From Adiantum capillus-veneris (Eukaryota > Streptophyta > Polypodiopsida > Polypodiales > Pteridaceae): DNA of 33,500 bases. Shown in pieces: positions 12,001 to 19,360 of this stretch. The stretch covers positions 92,959,912-92,993,411 of the forward strand of contig CM043963.1 of NCBI GenBank assembly GCA_014529385.2, given 5' to 3'. The notes under the pieces were generated by a model, which worked only from the letters and a program-made list of their open reading frames with translations, searched no databases and was not told the origin of the DNA. How positions within the stretch are numbered: the stretch's first letter is position 1; each line of letters starts with the position of its first letter. The position numbers and the translations under genes are program-made.

Positions 12001-13076
12001 ACATCTCCAACACCTAAGATCTCACATGTCTGCCCATTGCCTAGCCGAACATGATCTTTAGTGGTCACATAAGAGGTAAACCACTCCTTGTTTGGAGACA
12101 CATGAAGTGATGCCCCTGAGTCTATAATCCAGTCACTCAGTGCATTTCCATCAGATTCTGTAAGAAGAGCTGAGTCCATTGTATTCTTCAAGAAGTAGAT
12201 GTCTCCTGACACTAGACTGTCATCCTCTGCAACAGTGTTTGTCACATTTATTTCTTGAATCTTCACTGAGGACTTGTTCTTCTCACCATAGTCTTCAGCT
12301 TTCTCTTTGCCTTTTTCTACTTTCCATTCTCTGCAGTCTCTTTTCATGCGACCCTTCTTGCCACAATGGTAGCATTCTATGTCACTCTTGCCTTTAGCAC
12401 TGCGGGACTTGCTACGAGACTGATTCCTCTTTCCACCTTTGTACTTTTCTTTGGTCCTTCCCCTGACAACTAAGGTTGTTCCTTTGCCTTTGTCCATTGT
12501 CTTTCTATTGGTTTCTTCAGTAAGCAGACTTCCTTCTACACCTGCTATGTTCAAACCATCTGGAGGTGCAGAATTACTCAAAGCTGTGCGAAAAGTGTCC
12601 CAACTTTCCGGCAATGTGATCAACAGGAACATAGCTCTAACAGGTTCATCAAACTTGACACCTTGAGCTAACAACTGACTATAGATTGTGTTGAATTCAT
12701 TCAGATGATTGGACATAGGTGTCCCTTCTTTCATCTTCAAGTCAATAAGCTTCTTAAGCCAATATACCTGTGAAGCTGCACTCTGCTTCTCATAAAGATC
12801 ACTCAGCTTTAACCATGCTTGATAAGCCGACATCTCGTCTGCTACATTGAAGTAAACGCTTTCTACCAAAGTCAACATAATGGTAGAAAGTGCCAATTCA
12901 TCCATTTCGCTCCATTCATCTTCGTCCATATCTTCTAGTTTTATCCCTTTGAGCTTTATAGGTTTTATCTGCTTCTTTTGTACCAACACGTGCCAAATCT
13001 GCTTCTTCCACAATGGGAAATTGGTTCCATCTAGCTTCTTGATATTGTAAAGAGCAGTGTCCTGTGATCCAGCCAT
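9096..13076 (-). CDS. Copia-2 gag-pol polyprotein, uninterrupted
   Basis: A 1326-residue polyprotein in canonical copia order. Gag UBN2-type region spans about residues 10-200. The zinc knuckle is CYHCGKKGRMKRDC at 235-248, where R243 replaces the expected histidine ligand. Protease has DSGA at 319-322. Integrase has zinc ligands H447, H452, C478, C481 and catalytic D508, D571, E607 (D-35-E). RT has YVDD at 1008-1011. RNase H has acidic DSDYAGD at 1180-1186, TEAEY near 1220 and D1256 in YCDSQSA. The ATG at 13076 starts MAGSQDTALYNIKKLDGTNF, matching copia-1 gag. No stop or frameshift over 3978 coding bases means recent insertion or selection. Apart from R243, every catalytic residue I looked for is present. 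The product would form a virus-like particle and copy the element RNA. Confidence 0.96.
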   Translation of the reverse strand: MAGSQDTALYNIKKLDGTNFPLWKKQIWHVLVQKKQIKPIKLKGIKLEDMDEDEWSEMDELALSTIMLTLVESVYFNVADEMSAYQAWLKLSDLYEKQSAASQVYWLKKLIDLKMKEGTPMSNHLNEFNTIYSQLLAQGVKFDEPVRAMFLLITLPESWDTFRTALSNSAPPDGLNIAGVEGSLLTEETNRKTMDKGKGTTLVVRGRTKEKYKGGKRNQSRSKSRSAKGKSDIECYHCGKKGRMKRDCREWKVEKGKEKAEDYGEKNKSSVKIQEINVTNTVAEDDSLVSGDIYFLKNTMDSALLTESDGNALSDWIIDSGASLHVSPNKEWFTSYVTTKDHVRLGNGQTCEILGVGDVQLKFQNGSSFTLKNVRHVPAITKSLISTGLLDDAGYVTIFGQNMWKISKGSMTVAHGVKSGGLYMIYESNVSKNVINVTEQPNVSLWHSRLGHMSKKGMEILSRSGYLPGFSFNDFEFCEHCLYGKQTQQPHKHRSSRRDTQLALVHSDLCGPMPNLSLGGASYFMTFIDDYSRKVWVYFLKHKDEAFSVFKTFVTLVENQSGKKLKCLRTDNGGEYVSKAFQDFCESKGIKRELTAPYNPPQNGVAERMNRTIQEKVRSMLSNAQLPNGFWAEAVSTAFHLVNRSPSKILQKDSMPEMVWSGKVPSYKHLRVFGWEAYTHVPKEFRNKLEPKSRKCIFLGYGNSGEMGYRLWDPESRKVVRSNDVHFNESKYHSKPERVEEIRRVVFQEDGPARARQNVRAQEEQGQDRLEPQVVVECEPPIVRRSGGVTRPPDRFVPSMNYVMLNDCNEPSCYKEALQMKDSGNWQLAMQSEMTALHKYQTWKLVKLPRGKKALPCKWVYRYKITAHDRQPKYKARLVAKGFKQEQGIDFDEVFSPVVKMTTLRCFLALVAILDLVLHQMDVKTAFLHGDLDVEIYMQQPEGFVEKGKEDWVCQLLKSLYGLKQSPRAWYHKFHKFMLSQGYKRSEFDHCLYTKKAKDGSWLILILYVDDMLIAGKHLEEISALKSKMAKSFDMKDMGEASHILGMRIERDRSKKLIWLSQTEYIDKVLQRFNMEKGKALSVPLPPYVKLSKQDCPVSEEERAEMDKIPYAFAVGSLMYAIIATRPDIAFAVGVVSRYMSNPGKKHWEAMKGILRYLKATKSMRICYGSQELSVKGFTDSDYAGDLDSRRSTSGYVFTLAGGAVSWRSRLQDCVTQSTTEAEYVAASEACKESIWLNRLVTDLGIKEKMPVLYCDSQSAIQLARNPVYHSKTKHVDVKYHFIREMLEDKQLQLVKVHTTENPVDLLTKGLPSESFVHFRKQIGVG

Positions 13077-14160
13077 AGCTACGCTTCACAGTAGTTTACT
13101 TTCATGGGAAAAATTCGGCAGAGTTTCCCCTGTAAACTGACCTCTGAACCAATATCAACCTGTCAAATGAACCAAGAAAGCTTCAGATTCTGCAGAAATT
13201 TTGGCAGAGTCTCCTTTGTAAAATGGCTCTGGTGTACTAAAAAACAGACCAAAAACAGCTCAAAAAACCACTGTCTCTCTGACACTGTAAGCTGTGGGTA
13301 AACCTGTCCTGCACCTGTACTGTCTCTGACTGTCCTGTCACTGTCCTGTAAGCATAGACTGCGACAATGCCTCAACGGCAGTAAAGCAAAGATGCAATCC
13401 CAACTGTCTAACTCACAGTCAATACATCCTAGCTGCCTATCTAAGGGTGCTCGAGGGATCGCTCCAAGACCTATATCACCGAAAGGATCTCAACATTCGA
13501 GAATCCCCCAGCTCAATAAAACCTCACTCGACCCTCAACAAAGGCTGCAGTAAATCTGACAGTACATAGACTTCCCACAAAGTCATACATCCACAAATTT
13601 CCCACTATATGCTGTAACCGTTGCGGCGGTTGTTTGCTACGTGACTCACAGCGAGCAAACCCTCAACAGACATACATCATCTCTGACAATACATCCCATG
13701 TGGAAGTACCTGCAATGTCAGGATGAAATCTGGAATATCAAGCAGCAAACACAAGCTACCTGATGAACTAGTGGATGTCGCCTACAGTCTGTGTGTAGAT
13801 GCGCCCGTGTCGTATGTGACACGCCTCCAAGAACTGTGAGCCGTCCTTCGATGTGTAGACAACCACAAATCAACACTCTGGGAGTGTCGATATCCTCAGC
13901 ACTTGCAGTCGTAGGCCGAAAACCCCAAATTTGCAGAGTCGGATCTGCACCCGTCAAGACCACGTAGTCGAAAATGGCCTGCACAGACCTTTGTCGAAGC
14001 CGAACGGTGGCCGAGATGACCTCAGAATGAAATTCTGACAACACCGAGCCCTTTAGGCTCACCCACAGGATTTGGGGCCGTGTCTTCGCCTGTCGAATTT
14101 CACTCCAATCTGAGCTGGTGACTCTAGCCTCCTGCAGTGCTGCCCCGAGCCTCGATCTGA
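13077..14160 (-). other. Copia-2 untranslated leader
   Basis: About 1.08 kb between the primer site and gag. It holds two copies of a GGCAGAGTYTCCYYTGTAAA motif near 13117-13136 and 13203-13222; one related copy sits in the copia-1 leader near 6367-6384. A larger block at 13452-13541 matches copia-1 6583-6679. A 172-codon minus-strand ORF (14236-13718) starts inside the 5' LTR and runs across the primer site without a recognisable domain. The length is large compared with many copia leaders. Confidence 0.75.
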
Positions 14161-14172
14161 GCTCTAATACCA
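14161..14172 (-). promoter_or_regulatory. Copia-2 primer binding site, one mismatch
   Basis: The minus strand reads TGGTATTAGAGC two bases inside the 5' LTR, differing from the initiator-Met site of copia-1 at one base (C to T). Either this is a mutation after insertion or the primer tolerates it. Confidence 0.9.
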
Positions 14173-14174
14173 GT

Positions 14175-14366
14175 TGAAGGAGTACGAGCGGAAGTGCGAC
14201 GTGAGAGAGAGTGCAAGAAGAAGAGCTCGACAACATGGTGAACTCGCTCTACTGTAATGTGTAGAGCATAGTGAGTTCTTATTAGGTTTTTACAAAAGAA
14301 TATGTGTACATACCTGGCGGCCCGCCCACTTACCTGGGCGACCACATTGGGCTTTATACCCCAACA
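14175..14366 (-). repeat. Copia-2 5' LTR
   Basis: 192 bp, TG...CA, paired with 8815-9006. A TATAAAG lies only eight bases from the LTR start on the minus strand. If that were the TATA box, U3 would be extremely short, so the true promoter may lie elsewhere. Confidence 0.95.
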
Positions 14367-14371
14367 CCTAC
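14367..14371. repeat. Target-site duplication CCTAC, copia-2 (right copy)
   Basis: Exact repeat of 8810-8814, adjoining the right LTR of copia-2. Confidence 0.95.
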
Positions 14372-15150
14372 AAAATCTTGTAGTTCAATGGTGTACTAGG
14401 TGACCTATTTATTAAATGCACCACTGTCATAGAAGCCTCTGCCCAAAACTCTTGAGATAAATTTTTCATAGATAGCATGGCAGTGACCCTCTCCTAAATA
14501 GTTATATTCACTATCTCCTAATGCTTCATTTGCTACAGAAGTCCTTAAACTCAATGAAGACATACTCTTCCCCATTGTTAGTGCACAAATCCTTCAACTT
14601 CTTGCATGATTGGTTCTCGACCATAGCTAGGAACTTTTGGATGACACTAAAGACTTTTCCTTTCCTCTTCAAGAGGTAGACCCGCACCTTTTAAGTAGAG
14701 TAATCTATGATATTCTTCCATACGGTCAGGTGGATAGTATTGATCAACAAAATCTTGTAGTTTAATGGTGTACTAGGTGACCTATTTATTAAATGCACCG
14801 CTATCATAGAAACCTCTCCCCAAAACTCTTGAGGTAAATTTGTCATAGATAGCATGGCAGTGACCCTCTCCTGAATAGTTATATTCATGCACTCAACAAC
14901 TCCATTTTGGGCAGGTGAGTACGGTGTAGTGAACTATCTCCTAATGCCTCATTTGCTATAGAAGTCCTTAAACTCGATGAAGACATACTCTCCCCCATTG
15001 TCATTGCAAAAATCCTTCAACTTCTTGCATGATTGGTTCTTGACCATAGCTAGGAACTTTTGGACGACACTAAAGACTTTTCCTTTCCTCTTCAAGAGGT
15101 AGACCCGTACCTTTTAAGTAGAGTAACCTATGAAAGTCAAGATTTTTTTT
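14367..15150 (-). pseudogene. Old copia: integrase core, tandemly duplicated
   Basis: The minus strand of the right-hand copy encodes a degenerate integrase core: KNQSCKKLKDF, then NDNGGEYVFIEFKDF, PYSPAQNGVVECMNIT, and LPQEFWGEV to INRSPSTPLNYKIL. The expected D of TDNGGEY is present but the catalytic E of the NGVAERMN motif lies in the altered NGVVECMN (E retained, next residue changed). Stops interrupt it near the STKVR, YSK-GIRR and other sites. Protease and gag should lie upstream, at higher coordinates, but are not there. Confidence 0.85.
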
Positions 15151-15189
15151 GATATTCTTCCATACGATCAGGTGGATAGTATTGATCAA
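14371..15189. repeat. Tandem duplication of integrase segment (377 + 442 bp)
   Basis: Copy A is 14371-14747 and copy B 14748-15189. Both run from CAAAATCTTGTAG to GGTGGATAGTATTGATCAA. Copy A lacks about 46 bp around the NGVVE codons and about 19 bp near the junction, so copy B is closer to the original. The last 40 bp or so of each copy do not look like copia, so the duplication took in flanking DNA and happened after the old element had been truncated. Confidence 0.9.
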
Positions 15190-15462
15190 GTCTCTTCTAC
15201 TTCGGCTACCCAAATGACAGAAGAGATGGAGACCCAAGAGGAGGAGATTCTTTCTATGGAGATGGGAGAGGGATTTGTACACGAGATTAATGAAACACTA
15301 GCTCCTAAGGAGAATGGTCTTGAAATCGTCCCATGGGAGGTAAGAGATGAGGTTATTGTGACGGTTGAGATGGAGGATGAAGAAAGAGCTCGATTGTGGT
15401 ACAACTCATGTTATTGCAGCTTGCATGGCACTGAAATAGGTGTGTGCTGCGATAGACATTGA
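15190..15462 (+). pseudogene. Unidentified acidic ORF remnant
   Basis: An open plus-strand frame continues from the integrase junction to a stop at 15460-15462 (EEMETQEEEILSMEMGEGF, later LEIVPWEVRDEVIVTVEME and a cysteine-containing tail ending CCDRH). Glu/Met rich, about 90 residues outside the copia sequence. I do not recognise the family. Its start is missing or lies in copia DNA, so it may be an exon of a disrupted gene or chance coding. Another open stretch (HFLDIDDQGDMPLHVNPYE) follows near 15510-15580, which would suit a second exon. Confidence 0.3.
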
Positions 15463-15734
15463 TGAGCCACTAATTTCAAGATATGTGCTAAAAAGTGGAG
15501 TAGGGAGGAGGACTCCACATTTTTAGATATTGATGATCAGGGTGACATGCCATTGCATGTCAATCCCTATGAAACTAGTGAGTCCCAACTGTTACTATGA
15601 CATTGGCATTGCTCTCATGTTTTTTTATCACCAATTTTGTACTAATGTTGATATCTATGTGGATAAAAGAGATTGTTTTCATGTTTCATTTTCTGTTTTT
15701 CTTTCAAGCTGAAAGATTATCTTGACATTTTTAT

Positions 15735-16019
15735 TTGTTGCATGGAAGTGTACTTCCGGTCTATGTAGATGAGATGGCTAGAACCATGTTTGCGGATATA
15801 CAGTTGATCCTTGTATCCATGAGAGGCATTGGGGGTGCAGTGTCTTCATCGATGATTAGTGAGACTCATCATAAGGAATATGGAATCACATTGAATATTA
15901 AAAAGGAAAAAGCAAATTTATGTCTAGCTATGTATACATGGATCCTATCATGTTTTGATATAAACTTTTCTAAGTGGATGTGCAAGTTTTGGTGGTGTGT
16001 ATATTGTGGATGGACTTGA
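15735..16019 (+). pseudogene. Unidentified ORF, possible exon
   Basis: A 94-codon plus-strand ORF. Its first half (VLPVYVDEMARTMFADIQLI, then MRGIGGAVSSSMISETHH) has balanced, protein-like composition; the second half is Trp/Cys-rich and looks non-coding. With 15190-15462 and the open stretch near 15540 it could form exons of one broken gene. No domain recognised. From 16020 to 16310 I see only AT-rich DNA with weak ORFs. Confidence 0.25.
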
Positions 16020-16310
16020 TTAAAGATTTGAAATACTCATGTGAGGTGCCCTAAAGGGTTATGGTATTTTTTGAGATACTGATCCATGTACAAAGAGAAC
16101 TCTGTCCAAAATTTTCAAGCCTACTATATATTTTTTTGTTCTATTATAGTATGTTTTTTTTGCTTGGCTCCTCAAGTAATGTGTCCCAAGGGGGTATGGT
16201 ATATTTTAATGTGGTTCTTTTGATATGGCACATAAGCATAGATAACACCACCAATATAGATATTCACTCGACTTTTTCTTTGATCGGGTTATGGTAGGTC
16301 TCCTTGAAAA

Positions 16311-16420
16311 CCTTGAAATGACGCAAACGAGATGTTTGGGGAGCGTTTCATTGTATGCTAGAAAACCTCTGAATGATGCAAACGAGATGTCTGGGGAGCA
16401 TATGGTTGTATGCTAAAAGG
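16311..16420. repeat. 55-bp tandem repeat, two copies
   Basis: 16311-16365 and 16366-16420 share GCAAACGAGATGT, GGGGAGC and TTGTATGCTA in the same order with about a dozen differences. Confidence 0.8.
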
Positions 16421-16590
16421 GAGCGTTTTCTCAGCACGAAGGCCATTGTTTTCAGCTTTGGACAACCATCATTTTCAACCCAAGATAGCCAGCATTTTTA
16501 GCTTTGAGTGCTAGCATATTTTAGCCACCGTCATCCTTAGTGATAGATCTCAGCCCTAGTGTCATCGTGGTTGCAATTTATAGCCATTGA
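16421..16590 (-). repeat. Degenerate tandem repeat, about 23-bp units
   Basis: On the minus strand, four to five imperfect units of the type GCTRAAAAYGMTGGYTRTC follow one another. Similar units occur on the plus strand at 18990-19270 and 19510-19700, so this is a copy of the same repeat in opposite orientation. Confidence 0.55.
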
Positions 16591-16621
16591 GATTGCTAGC
16601 AGTATCGACACTCAGCCATAG

Positions 16622-16805
16622 CATCATCATCATCATTATTGACATCGTCATCGTCGTCGTCATCATCGTCGCCATCGTCGTCCACATAGTACCCTAGCAC
16701 CTAGTATCCCTTGTGCCTTGGCTCGACATAAGGATCCATAGACCCCATCAGTACCTCATCATCGACATCATCATCATCATCGTCATCGCTGTTGTCATCG
16801 CCACA
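16622..16805. repeat. ATC/GTC trinucleotide-rich stretches
   Basis: Imperfect CAT/CGT/CGC repeats at about 16622-16682 and 16752-16800. The Met-rich C-terminal tail of the minus-strand ORF at 17044-16748 is simply this microsatellite translated. Confidence 0.85.
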
Positions 16806-17070
16806 CATGTCTCTGCCAACTGTGCTCCTCTATCATCGAACCTCTCAATGTAGTTAGCAACCTCACCCACATAGATGCCAAATAGTGTAGGAGATAGCGG
16901 ACAACCCTGTTTCCCCCCAATAGTGGAGTGAACCAAACCAAAAATCCCCTCTAGAGTGCATACATTCCCCACCACTGACTTGTGTAGAGCCATGATCCCC
17001 CAAATCAACTCTTTGGGCACCTCTACGGTCGGGGGAGACCTCATAAGCGCAAACCTAGATCTACCCCTTG
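16806..17070 (-). pseudogene. LINE (non-LTR) reverse transcriptase fragment
   Basis: The minus strand encodes VPKELIWGIMALHKSVVGNV and then HSTIGGKQGCPLSPTLFGIY followed by VANYIERFDDRGAQ. The GxKQGCPLSPTLF core is the diagnostic pre-catalytic motif of non-LTR retrotransposon reverse transcriptases. The catalytic YADD box that should follow is missing; the frame runs into trinucleotide repeats instead. Endonuclease and upstream RT are absent. It is an isolated piece of about 85 codons, so 5' truncation plus later decay is likely. Confidence 0.85.
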
Positions 17071-17378
17071 TTGATCATCAACAATTCCACATTGAGATGG
17101 GTCCAACGGTGCATCAAAATAGCATGGAGGTGCCTCTTCATGAGGAGTTACCGTGGTGGCTTTTTATTTATGAAATCCAAAGCAAATACCATATCGGCAA
17201 TGGTGTGGGGGGTACCACCTCCGGCCGAGTAGGGCTACTACTGACACTGAAGAGCATGTTACGAGCTGCCGACGTTTCAAGGGAGCAGATAGCATAGGAC
17301 ATCATAGAGTACGAGTAGCTCCCCGGCGAGGAGTTGGAGGCAACCATACGTCGGCTATAGGAGGTCTTGACCCTTTAG
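17041..17378 (+). pseudogene. Unidentified ORF with in-frame TAG codons
   Basis: A plus-strand frame (16956-17297) continues past its stop for 26 more codons broken by TAG at 17295, 17316 and 17358. It reads like protein between the stops (DIIEYE, LPGEELEATIRRL, EVLTL). The upstream part includes LHEELPWWLFIYEIQSKYHI and GRVGLLLTLKSMLRAADVS. This suggests a decayed coding exon in which sense codons became TAG. I do not recognise the family. The 5' part overlaps the LINE fragment on the other strand and is not meaningful there. Confidence 0.35.
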
Positions 17379-17415
17379 TAGAAACAACACACATGTTGAA
17401 TCTCTTTTTATATAA

Positions 17416-17456
17416 AGTATGTATGTATGTATTATATATATATATATATATATATT
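17416..17456. repeat. (ATGT)n and (TA)n microsatellite
   Basis: Three to four ATGT units pass into about twelve TA units. Confidence 0.9.
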
Positions 17457-17620
17457 GTGTACTTGTGATAATAGCAGGAGCCCTCTTCCAGAGCCACTAC
17501 CACTGCTTAACCGCTAATACAAACTACTCAGCAACCACCAGATGATGAGGTCACACAAGAAGCCCATGACACATGGTATTAGTTTGATATCTAATTATAG
17601 AAGTAAAATATTTCCATAAA

Positions 17621-17897
17621 CATTGATCTAGTCATCTTTTTGTTAATTTATGCACATAGTGTCCCTTCTCGACGAGTCCGACGGCATACCTCTACGGCCT
17701 TAAGACCTTCTTCAATCCTGACCCTGAAGCCGACACCGAAACTCTCTCGATCGGGTTTAAGCATTGATCTAGTTATCTTTTTGTTAATTTATGAACATAG
17801 TATCCCTTCTCGATGAGTCCGATGGCATACCTCTACGTCCTCGGGACCTTCTTCAATCCTGACCCTGAAGTCGACACCGACACTCTCTTGATCGGGG
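17621..17897. repeat. 141-bp tandem duplication
   Basis: Copies start at 17621 and 17762 with CATTGATCTAGT. They share the stretch encoding FFNPDPE on the plus strand and diverge by substitutions only in most of their length. Confidence 0.85.
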
Positions 17898-18082
17898 ACC
17901 CACGCATTTGCCACACCCTCACCAGGAGCCGATTCTGACCACCAAGGGCCGTTTTGGATGTGTGACGGCTTGTATGGTGTCACCTGCGACATTGAAGTGG
18001 ACGGGCACATTGTGCCCACCATCGGAGGTGGCATCCTTTTTTGCCATCACATAGGGAAGCTGTTGGAGCTGTACATGCCTTG
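17892..18082 (+). pseudogene. Unidentified 62-codon ORF remnant
   Basis: An open plus-strand frame without its own ATG, ending in TGA. It contains DHQGPFWMCDGLYGVTCDIE, VDGHIVPTIGGG and ILFCHHIGKLLELYMP. Hydrophobic and polar residues alternate plausibly and several residues are Cys/His, but I cannot name a domain. It may be the last exon of a decayed gene whose earlier part was involved in the adjacent duplication. Confidence 0.3.
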
Positions 18083-18277
18083 ACTCCACATACTTTGGCC
18101 ATACATATCTAAGTGTTGTTTTAAATGTTTTATATAACTATTCCCTTATTCCAATATATCTTCTCGTAATGAAGAGATCAGCTAGATATCGACAAAAAGT
18201 TTGTGATTGCTTAATTACAACGCAATGGGGTCAAAAAAAAGTCGGGCAACAAATGGGCAAGCTATCACAACATAGGG

Positions 18278-18280
<3 letters not shown>
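18083..18280. other. Unassigned AT-rich spacer
   Basis: No coding or repeat signal that I can support between the ORF remnant and the first AG array. Confidence 0.4.

Positions 18281-18351
<71 letters not shown>
18281..18351. repeat. (AG)35 microsatellite
   Basis: A perfect AG dinucleotide array of about 71 bases preceded by six G. All long Arg-Glu or Ser-Leu ORFs here are artefacts of it. Confidence 0.97.
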
Positions 18352-18354
<3 letters not shown>

Positions 18355-18640
18355 AATGTTGTATTAAACGTCTTAAAAAGTCCAAAATGACCTCTAAGAC
18401 CAAATTGATACAATCTCGATGGATCTAATACAATGTCTGGGTCTGGGTACAAAAATAAAAATACAATGTCAGGGTACAAAGAATATGTAATGCGCAGTGT
18501 GAATGATGGTGTATGGCTTAGGATGAGTGACCAATAAGTGCTTAAGGTTCCTTTTACTTAGCAGAAGGGAGAGCCTTCCCTACTTTAATGAGAGAATGAG
18601 CAATGACCAAAACAAAGAGAGTGGCAAACTATGAGTGCAT

Positions 18641-18642
<2 letters not shown>

Positions 18643-18716
<74 letters not shown>
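18643..18716. repeat. (GA)37 microsatellite
   Basis: A second perfect array in the same orientation, about 290 bp from the first. The 291 bp between them (18352-18642) contain no recognisable gene. A short perfect inverted repeat (GAGACC...GGTCTC) lies just after it at about 18724-18741. Confidence 0.97.
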
Positions 18717-18720
<4 letters not shown>

Positions 18721-18782
18721 ACGAGACCAGATGGGGTCTCAAACCCCCTTCCAAGGGCCCCCCTATCTATTGCTGGAGAGAT

Positions 18783-18945
18783 ATTTGCTTTAGATTGCAC
18801 AAAGTCTGGTACAATGCTTCTAGATACTGAGGTACTTGACGATGACTACGGTGACCGTGACAATGACTATGATGGTGTCACCATTGAGGTTGAGATTTGT
18901 GATGCTAATGGCTAACATCTGAAAACACTAAGGTCTATTACTGTG
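18783..18945 (+). repeat. Dispersed repeat with acidic ORF tail, copy 1
   Basis: Matches 19361-19530 from TTTAGATTGCACAAAG to AAAACACTAAGGT. Within it the plus-strand frame MLLDTEVLDDDYGDRDNDYD continues to DANG and a TAA stop at 18913-18915. The second copy keeps the same frame and ending. Function unknown; the Asp-rich part comes from GAY-rich DNA. Confidence 0.7.
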
Positions 18946-19360
18946 GATTTGATATTGCTGCAAGGCAAAGGCTGATCTGCTACAACCAAGGCTTGCAAGG
19001 ACTAAGAATTGCAAAAATGCTAATTGCTTAGGAGTAAAAGCAAAAAACGCTAACTGCTTAGGGCTAAAAGCTGAAAACACTAGGTTGTTCTTAGGTTGAA
19101 ATGGATTGCTAGTTGATCCGCTGTGATAGGGAGTCTGTGACCAGATTCTGCTATTGAATGGGAGTGGTTCGACAAGACTAAGGGCTGATCTAAAAACGCT
19201 ACTCTTCTTGGCTAAAAACACAAGTCTTGCTGATGCCAAAACGCTAGTGGCTGCTTCCGGAGAAAACACCGAAGATGTCTGAGGGTGCTGCCGGTCTGCG
19301 GGTGCCTGTCCTCCTTGTGTCTATTGCCTCTTCTGTTTCTTGCTAGCACCTTTCAGAGAG
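18946..19360 (+). repeat. Region with degenerate AAAACGCT-type repeats
   Basis: Imperfect 23-32-bp units such as AAAAACGCTAACTGCTTAGG recur at about 18990-19110 and around 19185-19270. Related units flank 19510-19700 and lie inverted at 16421-16590. No coding sequence recognised. Confidence 0.55.

Larger units (their letters stand above)
8815..14366 (-). mobile_element. Copia-2: full-length, coding-intact LTR retrotransposon
   Basis: A 5552-bp minus-strand Ty1/copia element inserted in the integrase gene of the old copia element. It has 192-bp LTRs (about 7 differences by my count), a CCTAC target duplication, primer binding site, polypurine tract, a leader of about 1.1 kb and one uninterrupted 1326-codon gag-pol. 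It is related to copia-1 throughout gag-pol and in part of the leader, but the LTRs differ in sequence and length. Structurally this is the only candidate autonomous element in the window. The changed zinc knuckle and slightly mismatched primer site leave its activity in doubt. Confidence 0.95.
820..15189 (-). mobile_element. Old degenerate copia element, split by two younger elements
   Basis: Minus-strand Ty1/copia remnant in three blocks: 820-2010 (3' LTR, polypurine tract, RNase H, end of RT), 7680-8814 (RT and C-terminal integrase) and 14367-15189 (integrase core). Removing copia-1 (2011-7679) and copia-2 (8815-14366), each with one copy of its 5-bp target duplication, makes the coding order continuous. 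Gag, protease and 5' LTR are absent: beyond about 15150 the copia similarity stops. Many nonsense codons and frameshifts show it has long been dead. The outer limits are approximate. Confidence 0.85.

Noticed and set aside
9643-12666. Plus-strand ORFs of 66-83 codons inside copia-2
   Set aside because: They lie opposite the intact gag-pol frame and show no motif.
16748-16805. Met-rich C-terminus of the LINE ORF as real protein
   Set aside because: It is an ATC-type microsatellite read in frame.
18169-18915. Long Arg-Glu and Ser-Leu ORFs on both strands
   Set aside because: They are translations of the AG dinucleotide arrays and have no other content.
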